From Blasia pusilla (lineage: Eukaryota > Marchantiophyta > Marchantiopsida > Blasiales), in NCBI GenBank assembly GCA_050084515.1, contig CM114271.1:59644001-59708000 (forward strand): DNA of 64,000 nucleotides, given 5' to 3'. The position numbers and the translations under genes were made by a program. Positions within the stretch are counted from its first letter, which is position 1, and each line of letters begins with the position of its first letter. This document shows, one piece after another, positions 35,765 to 44,975 of this stretch. The notes under the pieces are model-generated. The model was not told the origin of the DNA. It worked only from the letters and a program-made list of their open reading frames with translations, and ran no database searches.

Positions 35765-37216
35765 TTTCAAAGAACTAGAGTAGATCGATGGTAGCTTCGA
35801 TTGTGGATCAGTACGATCTGGTTAGGGCTGATTGTGTACTCAGCCGTGGATGTTTGTGGCTTGTGGCCTATGTTCGAGGTAGGAATCTGGTGCATGGTTG
35901 GTTGGGAAAGAAGCAACTTGCTGAGAGCTTTCCAACGCGCTTTAGATCGCCGGATTTCGTCAAGGGAGTTGGAAGTTATCAAGGATTAAAGATTCTGGTT
36001 CGTGTTCGATGGTTTTCTAATGTGGAGAGCTTGGAGTGCGGAAGCTCTGTTGAAGTTCATCCAGATTGGGTGAGAGGTTCCTGTTGCTACTTGTATTGTG
36101 ATCTCATGTGAAACTATCTGCTCAAGTGTGTGGAGCGTTGCGGATTTCTGCGTGCATGAATCTGGGCGGAAGCGTTGTCGGATTTGTGATTCTGGAGGTG
36201 TATGGACAACAAGTTTGTCTGATTTTTAGCTCGGAGTACAAAGCTTGGTTGTAGCTGATTTTTTGTGGAGAGATAGCTATGGTGGTGAATTGAATTCTGT
36301 TTGAAATAGATTCAATTTTGGTTGAGGATTTTTGGAGTAATTTCTGTGAAATTTTGTTGTTGGAGATGCCTATCCCGTTGGGGGCGCCCTGGTTGGGCCT
36401 CTCTCCATAGCAAAGCATGGCGAACGTGGCAAACAGGGCATGTCTTGAGCATTTCGGCATTTCTCGGCTTTGAGGCTTTGAGGAAACTCGTGGTAGCTCG
36501 GGGCGAGTGGGCGTGAGAGGCAGAGTAAGGAGCAAGGAGCAAGAAGCAAGGAGCAAGCAAGCAAGCTAGCTTGCTTGCTTGAGCGTGAGGCAAGTTTTGG
36601 AGGATTTGTGATTTGAGTGTCGCATAACTGGTCACCCATCTTTGGGCTATTTTGCCTGGAAGACGCTTAACTGTTGAGTTCTTCACTATGCCAGTGTACT
36701 CACTAGTGTAGCTCATTTGGTGTTGTTCGGAGATGTGTTAGGCGCTTTATGCATCTCAGATTTTTGGTTGATGGACCTCTAGCGCATAGTACGGTGTAGC
36801 CTCTCCATGCACGTGATATTTTCAGGTGCTGCGAGTCCGACTAGCACGTCATCGACCCGCAGCGGAGTAGCTATTGCATTAGAATTGTGTGGTGGGTTCT
36901 GTGGATTCAGGGGGCGCCACGTTTGGTGGATTGTGTTACCTTGATTTCCATTTGCGATTGGAGGATTGTCGTTGGACTTCCTGTGTTTGGATCCCCTCCA
37001 TCATTGCTTCTTGCTTGCGCGCCCATTGTTAGGGTTGACGCTGATTTCCAGATTAGTGTTACTCCTGTGTGCTACCGGTAGTGAGGCTGGAGTGATGACG
37101 AGTAAACCGTGGGAGGCTTCTTGTGGTGTTGATAGGTTAGGTTGCCTACACCCATAGCTAGTAGAGCTAGAATAGTACAGTGATATCGACGTCACTTGGT
37201 TACTTAGTGGTGGTAA
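35765..37216 (+). other. Untranslated leader of copy B
   Basis: About 1.45 kb between the LTR and the gag frame. No protein is recognised; the longer minus-strand frames at 36122-36716 show no domain. It contains a perfect 28-bp palindrome at 36554-36581 inside an 'agcaagg/agcaagc' repeat. Confidence 0.55.
36554..36581. repeat. Perfect 28-bp palindrome
   Basis: Fourteen-base arms (caagcaagcaagct and its complement) meet at CTAG with no loop. Confidence 0.95.
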
Positions 37217-38545
37217 TTTGGTGGTGGTGTGGCATCGGCATTGGTCATCACAGAGCTGTCTGGTGGTCTGGTTGGGGACCGTGGTGCGCACAATGGTGGT
37301 TTCACATGGAGTGGATTGAGGTATCGGCTACCTTTTCCACTTCCGACGGTTGATGAAGAGGAGGACGACGATGTTCCAAACACCGAGTCTTCTACGTTGT
37401 TATCTAGTGTTGCAGCTCCATTGATTTGGGATATGGACGGGCTATATGGGGCCATGAAGGGCCCACGACAATACTCGGGTGCAGTGGGCACCATTGAGTT
37501 GGAGGACTTCATGCAGGAGTTTGATACGTGGTGTGATATGCAGATGTTGAGGAACGCCACGTTGTTTACACCCTTCTTGGCTTGGAAGGGGTTGTTTCAG
37601 CACTTGGAGGGACCACCCATGGATGATTACCATGAGTTTAGGAAGGACCATTTTACTGAGATTGAGGCGTGGAGACAATATTGGTCTCCAGGCTATGTGT
37701 CTGTCACCCATGGTGGTATTGGTAGTAGTGCTCCTACTATGCCAGCCAGCCCGACGTTGAGTGGTACGAGTACGAGCCGGAGTGGGGGTACCAGTGGAGG
37801 TACTAGTGGGGGTACTAGTACCCCACCATCGTTCAGCACGGTTGCAGAGTTCTTCAAGAGGTTGAAGAAGAACTATCAGGGAGTGAAGACAGAGAAGTTA
37901 GGGAGTCTTCAAGAATTTGAGCGAAAGACTGGTGCTACCCCTACCACCTCTACCACTCGTACCTACGGTGGCTACCCCTACCACTATGATAGAGTCAGCA
38001 TTGGCTGCCAGGATTGAGGAGTTGGAGCAAAAGTTGGCTACTATGGCTGGTATCCAGCATAGATCAGGTTCGGGAGCAAGGGCTTCACCTCTTATGGAGG
38101 GGATGATCTCTCTTATATGGCGAGTGCAACACAGGTTGAGGCATCAGTTGCAATTACAAGAGGAGCCACTCGAGCGTTAGAGCCACGTGGTGCTACTGTG
38201 GAGTTGGACCCACAGAGGGATGAGGCTGGGAGGCAGGCTAGGCTTCCCCAGTCATTCTTGTTGTCTGAGGTGCTTAGGACTCCATCCATGGTTCCTACGC
38301 AACCTATTGGGCCGATAGTGGGGACTAAGGCATCTACATCCCATGTAGTAGACACAGATGCAACATCCATTGCAGTATTGCGGATGGCAACTTCAGTGTT
38401 GGGATCCCCATTGTTTTCGGCCACGGAACTGATGGCTTTTGGAGTTAACTTAGCTCCTGTATTTCAGCTAGCAACAACATTGTGTGAACGTGGGGGTGTT
38501 ATTGCTACACATGCTGAGGTGGATGAGGGTGTTGCGGTGGAATGA
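37217..38545 (+). pseudogene. Gag of copy B, frameshifted
   Basis: A 266-codon frame is open from 37217 to 38017; no ATG occurs before about 37430, so the start is unclear. It has an acidic stretch (DEEEDDD, near 37350), a Gag-like helical block (MQEFDTWCDMQMLRNATLF ... FLAWKGLFQHLEGPP, 37511-37620) and a GTSGGTSGG low-complexity linker (37790-37830). The frame shifts near 37950-38020 to AARIEELEQKLATMAG and shifts again to the block TRALEPRGATVELDP ... RLPQSFLLSEVLRTPSM (38117-38545), which is collinear with gag of copy A. No CCHC knuckle is visible where copy A has two, so that segment appears deleted. Confidence 0.72.
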
Positions 38546-38716
38546 CCCTCTATGTCAGGTGTAGCATTGAGTACCAGTTCTACTTGGCAAGCAGCAGCGG
38601 TGAAGATGGATGCATTACCAGCCCGTCCAGCCATTGATCGTGAGAGGCTTACACCTGGTGTATGTATGTTGGACAACCGGAGTGGGATATTCTGATTGGT
38701 GAGTCCTACAGGATAG

Positions 38717-39187
38717 GTGTATAGACCAGATAGAGTCTTGTTAGACTCTGGTGCCCAACCTTTGATGTTGGGAAAGGCGGCATGTATTGGTTTGGGTATT
38801 CGGAAGTCAGAGCTTGAGCCTTGCCCATTCCAGATTCAAACATCACTTGGAGGAGCCAATGATAGGTCTCAATTCATGACACGGGAGAAGTTCTCTGTAC
38901 AGTTGAGACCAGATCATGCGACAGCTAGCTCTCGGTTGGGAATACCTACAGTGGTCACATCAGCTGAGTCGTATGATGTACTAGTTGGAGGAGCAGTATT
39001 GTACCCGATGGGTTTTCAGATGGATTACTCGATTGAGACAACGTCTTATAGACCTGGTTGGCAGTCCAAGGATGGACGTATGAGCCAAGTTCCTGTGAGA
39101 TTTATTTATGGGGCTCGACCAGGAGGGTCTTCCCCAACAGTGTTAGCATCTGTGGCTGGTTTTAGTGGAGCAGTCACTTGGCCATAA
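38717..39187 (+). CDS. Aspartic protease domain of copy B
   Basis: The catalytic motif DSGAQ is at 38744-38758 within VLLDSGAQPLMLGKA. The conserved tail includes CPFQIQTSLGGAN, DVLVGGAVLYPMGFQMDY and RPGWQSKDGRMSQVPV. The frame follows a TAG at 38714 and ends with TAA at 39185-39187, where copy A has a Ser codon (TWPSDLIEG), so the protease and methyltransferase were originally one polyprotein. The Asp-Ser-Gly triad is intact, unlike in A. It would cut the Gag-Pol precursor. Confidence 0.78.
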   Translation: MYRPDRVLLDSGAQPLMLGKAACIGLGIRKSELEPCPFQIQTSLGGANDRSQFMTREKFSVQLRPDHATASSRLGIPTVVTSAESYDVLVGGAVLYPMGFQMDYSIETTSYRPGWQSKDGRMSQVPVRFIYGARPGGSSPTVLASVAGFSGAVTWP

Positions 39188-40645
39188 GACTTTTTGGAGG
39201 GTAATGTTTCTACTATGGATTCTCCTGTGCATGAGGAGGTAGAAGAGGACCCTAGTTTTGCAGCAGTGGCATCCTCATCGTTGGATGTGCCACTTTGGAG
39301 TTCAGGCGGTGCACTACGGCAGAAGGCTGGGTGTGAGGTTGTTATACCTCACGAGGAAGAGGAGGCCCCACGGCGGACTCCGACTTCTGGTTCAGTTGGG
39401 TTATCCCCTTTGGATACTACACCCATTGTATGGCAGTATCCGTGGGAGGGCATTTGTGTGTTAGATCTCTTTGGTGGGATTGGCACTGGTTTGGCTGCAG
39501 TGTTGCAGGCCGGTATTCCTGTGCGGAGATACGTGTATGTGGAGCGAGATGAGACGGCCCAGAGAGTCTCATCCCGACATATTGGTCAGTTGATGCGGAG
39601 ATATCCTGAGTTGTTGCCTCCATCAGCTATTCGTGGGTACCAGCGTGCTTTGCCGTCACACATTGCATTGTTGGGGGCGCAGGACCTTGAGAGGGTTGGT
39701 CCTGTGGATTTGGTGATTGTTGGATGGCCATGTCAAGGTCATACACGTGCTGGTCGTGGTGAGGGATTACACGACCCTAGATCTCAATTGTTTTGGGAGA
39801 TGTTACGGGTGTTACGACATCTTCAGGTTCATCAGGCACGTGCTCCAGCTTACATCTTGGAGAATGTTCCATTGTTGGGTGACACTCGGACCCGGATGAT
39901 GGCGAGTGTTCATGAAGTGCGATCTTGGATTGGACCAGCGGTGTTGTTGGATGCAGCGCGAGTTGGCTTGCGTGCACATCGTCCACGCTTGTGGTGGACA
40001 AACTTGTTGTCTAGGGAGGTTCTACGTCAAGCATATGATGCAGTGCAGTGGGATCCTTGCCTTATAGTGGATAGTATCTTGGATACTGGGCGACTTTCTC
40101 AGGTGGTGAGGGTTATTCATCGGTCATCCATGGCAGTGGTGAATCGTGTGGGCCAGCCTAGGATGGCACTACCCATATTTGTGAGTTTTCCCTTGTCACA
40201 TGCCTACAGGGAAGGTGGTCTCGGGCTTGTATGGGATTCTCATGTGCGAGAGTTGGTGGAGCCTAACGCTGATGAGAGAGAGCGTGCGATGGGATTTGCT
40301 ACTGGTGTGACAACGGTTGCTTCCATTTCTGAGGATTCACAACGTCATGTGTTGGATCAGGCCATGGACCTGAATTGTTTGACTTGGATTTTGAGTCTTG
40401 GTATGGCCAAGCAGCGTCGACTTCGGACTATGTCTCTGGGTCTTCCACCCCTTGTGATGAGCTCGATGGCTACCGGGATGGTAGAGACATCGGATGGGGG
40501 CGAGGAGAGTAGTATTTTGCATCCTTGGAGTAAATGGGATGTAATGGCTGGGCATGTGGAGTTGGTTGCTCATGCTAGTAGAGGAGTTATTTGCTCAGGT
40601 GATGGTGTAGCTAAGGGTGCACTATCTTGTGAGGGGGTTGCGTAG
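39188..40645 (+). CDS. Cytosine-5 DNA methyltransferase domain in the copy B polyprotein
   Basis: Uninterrupted for 485 codons. C5-methyltransferase motifs occur in canonical order: I, VLDLFGGIGTG (39458-39490, S-adenosylmethionine binding); II, VERD (near 39539); IV, GWPCQG with the catalytic Cys (39722-39739); VI, LENVP (ENVP 39860-39871); VIII, RPRLWW (39980-39997); then about 90 residues as a short target-recognition region; then ADERERAMGFATGVT and a motif-X-like LDQAMDLNCLTWIL (40352-40393). An acidic linker (about 80 residues) precedes motif I. The order is not permuted, unlike plant DRM enzymes, and motif IV is PCQ rather than the PCN of animal DNMT3. It lies between protease and RT in both copies, so it belongs to the element and is not a chance insertion. 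It could methylate the element's own cDNA or genomic copies; activity is inferred only. Confidence 0.92.
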   Translation, partial: DFLEGNVSTMDSPVHEEVEEDPSFAAVASSSLDVPLWSSGGALRQKAGCEVVIPHEEEEAPRRTPTSGSVGLSPLDTTPIVWQYPWEGICVLDLFGGIGTGLAAVLQAGIPVRRYVYVERDETAQRVSSRHIGQLMRRYPELLPPSAIRGYQRALPSHIALLGAQDLERVGPVDLVIVGWPCQGHTRAGRGEGLHDPRSQLFWEMLRVLRHLQVHQARAPAYILENVPLLGDTRTRMMASVHEVRSWIGPAVLLDAARVGLRAHRPRLWWTNLLSREVLRQAYDAVQWDPCLIVDSILDTGRLSQVVRVIHRSSMAVVNRVGQPRMALPIFVSFPLSHAYREGGLGLVWDSHVRELVEPNADERERAMGFATGVTTVASISEDSQRHVLDQAMDLNCLTWILSLGMAKQRRLRTMSLGLPPLVMSSMATGMVETSDGGEESSILHPWSKWDVMAGHVELVAHASRGVICSGDGVAKGALSCEGVA

Positions 40646-42079
40646 CAGCCAATGGCATCGTCCTCTCTCTCTAGTATGCCAGTGGAGGAGACTTGGGAGC
40701 CATTACTTGGGCCCAAGCTTACGGGAGGTGAGAAATGATGCTTGACACAGTTCCTACGTGCTTATAGGAGTTGTTTTGCCTTTAGCATGAAGGAGTTGGG
40801 TGCTTTGGTTGGACCCGGTATATGGATTGATTTGGCTAGTGATACGCCAATCTTCCGTCGTCCCTACCAATATAGTGATATGGAGAGGGACCTGATTCAG
40901 AGTAGGACGTTGGACCTTTTGGAGGCTGGATTAGTGGAGTTGTCGCATGGAGAGTATGCATCAGCCACTTTCATGCTTGCTAAAAAGGATGTGTATGGAA
41001 ACTACACGGATAGGCGGATGTGTGGAGATAACCGTCCTATCAATCGGCAGACCAAGGCTGATAGGTATGCCATGCCTACACATAAGGAGATCTTTGATGT
41101 GGTGGGACAGGAAAAGACTTTCAGTACTTTGGATCTTCGGGCAGGATACCATCAATTGCCGATTCGGGAGAGTGACAAGGCCAAGACAGCATTTTGGGGT
41201 GTCAACTCTCATGGCAAGGACTGTTTGTACCAGTGGAAATTCTTACTCTTTGGGTTGAAGAATGCACCTGCCGAGTTTCAGAGAGTGATGGACAGGATCC
41301 TAGCAGGGTTGGATTTTGTTCGGTGTTACATTGATGATATCTTGGTATTCAGTAACACCGTGGAGGAGCATCAAATACATTTGCAGATTGTGTTTGAGCG
41401 GTTGAAAGCTCATGGTCTACGTTTGCATCTAGGAAAGTGTAAGTTCTTCCATGAGGATGTTGAGTACTTGGGTCATGTGATCTATTCAGGTGGTTTGGGA
41501 GTTCAACAAGCAAAGGTGGAGGTTATTGCACTTATTCCTCATCCTGTAGATGTGAATAGAGTTCGGGCATTCATGGGATTGGCGAATTACTATCGGAGGT
41601 ATGTGAAGGGATTTAGTGCTATGGCAAATCCTTTGAACCAATTGTTGTGCATTGTGCGACATGCCCATGAGGAGTTGGGACATTTTGGGGTAAAGCGTAC
41701 GTATAGCTTACTCCTTGGTCAGTATTGGTGGCGTGGCATACATACTCAGGTGCAGCAATTGGTGTCACGTTGTATGGTTTGTGACCGGGTGAGGGCATCA
41801 TTCAATGCCCCTACACCACAGTTACATCCCTTGCCTATTATGGGGTTGGGTTATCGTTGGAGTGTGGACTTTGCGAGACCGTTACCGTTGAGTGTACGAC
41901 ATCATCGATATGTGTTGGTGATGGTGGAGCACTTCTCCAAGTGGATTGAGTTGGTGGCAGTACCTGATAAGGCAAGTGAGGGAACGGCGTATGCGTTTCT
42001 TGATAGAGTGCTTAGTCATTTTGGTGCACCACCTGAAGTGTTGATCGACCAGGGTACAGAGTTTCAGGGTGAGTTTTAG
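40646..42079 (+). CDS. Reverse transcriptase joined to integrase core in copy B (RNase H deleted)
   Basis: The main frame is 40742-42079 (445 codons), preceded by TGA at 40736 where copy A has Arg (CGG; GGERCR). RT blocks: PIFRRPYQYSD, MCGDNRPINRQ, STLDLRAGYHQLP, FGLKNAPAEFQRVMD and YIDDI at 41337-41351 (catalytic Asp pair). After AFMGLANYYRRYVKGFS the text passes from NPLNQLL (about 41646) straight to HAHEELGHFG (41662), the integrase zinc finger (CMVC at 41771-41782). Copy A has about 870 bases of RNase H and linker here. Integrase core: Asp in WSVDF (41867) and Asp in LIDQG (42047). A TAG at 42077-42079 ends the frame before the catalytic Glu. The enzyme would lack RNase H and so could not finish cDNA synthesis alone. 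Confidence 0.9.
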
Positions 42080-42754
42080 GTCTTGTGTGATAAGACGTTG
42101 ATTGATCATCGGACCACGTCTCGAACTCATCCAGAGGCGGATGGTTTGGCTGAGCGTGTAGTTCAGACGGTCAAGAGGGCATTGCGCAAGTATGGACTAC
42201 AGAAGGGGCATCTTGGAGACTGGGATATTCAGTTGCCATGGTTAGCCATGGGGTATAGGTTCAGTCGCCAAGCATCCTTGGCTTCCTTCTCACCTTATTT
42301 TCTGTTATACAGCCGAGATCCAGACTTGCGAGCAACAATTTTTCAGGAGTCTAGTGAGGTGGTGAACCTTGATGACCAGAGATGTGGATGAGAGTGTGTT
42401 CTCAGCGGGCAAAGCTCTTTTGGAGAGTTATGCCAACAGCCTTTGAGAACCTTGCCATTGCTCAACACAGGGATACGTTGCGGTATGCAACCATTTGGGG
42501 TGGAGGTTATCGACCATCGATTTGTAGGTTCCATGTGGGGACTATGTCTATTTGCAGCAGATTGCACCGACAACGTTGATGTGACGGCAGGGCGCACTAT
42601 TTTACGAGTGCGCGAGGTGTTAGCTTCTGGAGTTCTCATATTGGATGGTCGTGATGGAGTTGTTTGGAAGGACCATGTGCGTAATTGTGCGCCATGTCAT
42701 CTTCCAAATGTGGATGGTATTTTTGACCCAAGCTTAGCCATGATACGTGCTAGC
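42080..42754 (+). pseudogene. Integrase C-terminal half of copy B, frameshifted
   Basis: This continues after the TAG with TLIDHRTTSRTHPEADGLAE, whose Glu at 42152-42154 completes the D,D,E triad. Then come VQTVKRALRKYGL and LPWLAMGYRFSRQASLA. Frame changes near 42385 and 42540-42575 are seen by comparison with copy A (VWMRACSQR, AFENLAI, YRPTIQRFHQGDYVYLQQ). A C-terminal domain follows: TAGRTILRVREVLASGVLIL and VWKDHVRNCAPCHLPN, in the place of the GPY/F module. Confidence 0.8.
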
Positions 42755-42901
42755 TTGAGGTGCATGTTGTGTGGGTCTGCTGGTAATGCAACCCGTATGT
42801 TGGTGTGTGATCAATGTTCTAGGGGTTGGCACATGATGTGTTTGACTCCACGTATGGATGTTATTCCTACTAGAAGGTGGGTTTGTCCTCGATGTACTTA
42901 G
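42755..42901 (+). CDS. PHD finger at the C-terminus of the copy B integrase
   Basis: The last 48 residues form a complete C4HC3 PHD finger: CMLC, then CDQC, then H in RGWHMMC, then WVCPRC, ending one residue before the stop. The Trp two residues before the last Cys pair and the spacing (CX2C-X11-CX2C-X4-HX2C-X14-CX2C) are those of PHD fingers that bind histone H3 tails. Its position is where chromoviruses carry a chromodomain, so a role in chromatin-guided insertion is a reasonable inference. The same domain is intact in copy A. Confidence 0.92.
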   Translation: MRCMLCGSAGNATRMLVCDQCSRGWHMMCLTPRMDVIPTRRWVCPRCT

Positions 42902-43177
42902 GAGAGGTAGATGACTTGATCTTTGCGTGATATGGATTACAGATAGGCGACTAACGATGGGGCAACCTAGCACCCGGACTTCTGATTCGTGCACCCAAGA
43001 AGGTGTATAGCATATAGTAGATGTATAACCTGGGAGTTAGAGGGACCTAACCGCCAGTTAGGGGGGCGAGTTTTGGTACACTTGTGTTTGTGTATGCTCT
43101 CGTCTATGTTATGTATGTATGTGAGTATGGTATGTCAGCGATGTATGTTGTATGACGATGTGGATTCGCACGACAGC
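42902..43177 (+). other. 3' untranslated region of copy B with polypurine tract
   Basis: After the PHD stop there is no coding. A purine run ttaggggggcgag lies at 43058-43070, also found in copy A (48551-48563). From it to the LTR start at 43178 are another ~107 bases, unusual because plus-strand primers normally abut the 3' LTR. The stretch 43075-43175 is repeated after the LTR at 43551-43651. Confidence 0.65.
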
Positions 43178-43544
43178 TGTCATGACCATACGGATTATGT
43201 CGTAGAGTATAGTGTGCTAGTAGAGGCCATACCTTATGTAGGGCCGTAGTGTCTAAGTAGAGATGCAGTTTCATACATAGGATTGGGGGTTACTTAGTTG
43301 AGGGTGACTTTTCCAGTAGGGCCCGCTCTTAGGTTGGAGGATATAGTATGGAGTGCACTCAAAGAATAGTTAGTTCTTTGAGTTGAGCCTGTTGCGTTGG
43401 GAGTTAGCCTTGGTAGTGAGTAGAGTTGTTGGCTATGGTGGTTCCCGCAAGCTTCGACCTGGATTCTCCCATCGTGGAGTGGGTTTGGCTCGATTGTATG
43501 TGATTCTATACGTGTTTTATGATAGTAGGTCTTTCACGGATTTC
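43178..43544 (+). repeat. 3' LTR of copy B
   Basis: 367 bp, collinear with 35398-35764. Starts TGTCATGACC and ends ctttcacggatttc(a). Confidence 0.88.
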
Positions 43545-43550
43545 AGTTGT

Positions 43551-43651
43551 GGTACACTTGTGTTTGTGTATGCTCTCGTCTATGTTATGTATGTATGTGA
43601 GTATGGTATGTCAGCGATGTATGTTGTATGACGATATGGATTCGCACGACA
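43551..43651 (+). repeat. 101-bp duplication of the pre-LTR tail of copy B
   Basis: It matches 43075-43175 over the full 101 bases (ggtacacttgtgtttgtgta to ttcgcacgaca) with one difference. It lies between the 3' LTR of B and the resuming protease codons of A (QLPV). Confidence 0.92.
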
Positions 43652-44975
43652 ATTACCCGTTTGATTCACACGTGCAGTGATCGAGCAACGGCCAAGAGAG
43701 ATGGCGACCTTAGCATCATTTAGCAGTGCCATCACCTGGCCTAGTGATTTGATTGAGGGACATGTCCATGCAGAGGATACTCCCGTTCCTGACATTTCTA
43801 TGGAGAGGAGTGTTATGGTAGCTACATCATTCCGTGGAGGAGAGGTGCCGCTATGGGGCTCGACTGAGAAGCTTCGACGATTGGCAGATGAGCACGTGCA
43901 GACCGCGTGGAGCGAGGCATTTGCACCGGAGCGGGATGGGTCTGAGGAACCCGAGGTAGCATGGAGTGCTACGATGACATCCTTGGATACCACACCCATT
44001 GTGTGGTGTATCCCGGAGGAGGGTATTTGAGTGATAGATCTCTTTGGAGGGATTAGCACCAGGTTAGCTGTTGTTTTGCAAGCATGAGTACGAGTACAGC
44101 AGTACCTGTATGTGGAGAGTGATGATGTTGCAAGGCGCGCCTCACTACGACATGTGGCGCACTTATGCCTACGTTTTCTCGACTTATTGTCTGCGTCCAC
44201 GCTACAGGGGTACCAGAGTTCCCTACGGAAGGATATTTCGTTGTTGGGGGCGCAGGACTTAGAGCTGGTAGGGACCATTGATTTGGTCATTTCCGGTTGG
44301 CCATGTCAGGGCCAATCGAGTGTTGGACGAGGTAGCGGGTTGGCTGACACTCGGTCTAGATTGTTTTGGGAGATGTTGAGGGTCTTACGGCAGTTGCAGG
44401 AGCACCAGTCTCGTTCTCCAGCCTACATTCAGGAGAATGTGCCCATCTTAGGAGACTCCAGGTCATGGGTGGTGACGAGTGCTCATCAAGTGCGTGCCTG
44501 GATTGGCCCAGCAGTGTTCTTGGATGCGGCGAGTGTAGGTTCTAGAGCCCATCGCTCGCATCTATGGTGGACCAACTTGGTGCCCCATGCGGTGTTACGG
44601 AGGGTGTATGCGAGAGTGGAGCGCCCCTCCCATTTGTTAGTGGATTCCATTCTAGATCCTGGTCGTCGATCACAAGCAGTGAGGCACGATGATCGACCAC
44701 CACTGATTGTGGTCAACAGGGTAGGCAGGCCGCGCGCAACCTTTCCCACGTTTGTGAGTTTTCCCGCTTCCTATGCATACAAGGAGGCCGGTCCTAGCAT
44801 GATTTGGGATGACCAGGTTCAGAGGTTGGTGGAGCCCAACGCCGACAAGAGAGAGCAGGCGATGGGATTTCCCACAGGAGTGACGGTAGTCCTGTGAGTA
44901 TCAGAGGCATCAGGACGCCATGTCTTGGGTCAGGCGATGGACCTGAACTGCTTGACATGGATCTTCAGCTTGGGA
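43652..44975 (+). pseudogene. Protease tail and DNA methyltransferase of copy A, broken
   Basis: It resumes the interrupted copy A protease (QLPV then a stop, ATLASFSSAITWPSDLIEG) and runs without a stop into the methyltransferase linker, showing the original fusion. TGA at 44028-44030 lies just before motif I, which is degraded (IDLFGGISTR). A second break follows near 44085. Motif IV GWPCQG (44295-44312) and ENVP (44433-44444) survive; motif VIII reads RSHLWW. A TGA at 44895-44897 precedes the C-terminal GQAMDLNCLTWIF. The sequence is collinear with the intact copy B enzyme. Confidence 0.88.

Larger units (their letters stand above)
35398..43544 (+). mobile_element. Inner DNMT/PHD Ty3-gypsy-type retrotransposon (copy B)
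   Basis: Inserted in the protease region of copy A. The LTRs at 35398-35764 and 43178-43544 are equal in length (367 bp), differ by only about 4-5% by eye, and begin TATCATGACC / TGTCATGACC. The order is leader, gag, protease, cytosine-5 methyltransferase, RT, integrase, PHD finger. RNase H is absent, apparently by an in-frame deletion. A 101-bp copy of the sequence before the 3' LTR follows that LTR (43551-43651). The methyltransferase frame and an RT-integrase frame of 445 codons are intact, but stops at 39185, 40643, 40736 and 42077 and frameshifts near 42385 break the polyprotein. Confidence 0.9.

Noticed and set aside
36122-36716. Minus-strand frames of 134-144 codons
   Set aside because: Located in the leader of copy B, Ser/Leu-rich around the caagcaagc palindrome, with no domain.
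43580-44290. 236-codon minus-strand frame
   Set aside because: Antisense to the copy A methyltransferase; the plus strand carries the recognisable motifs.
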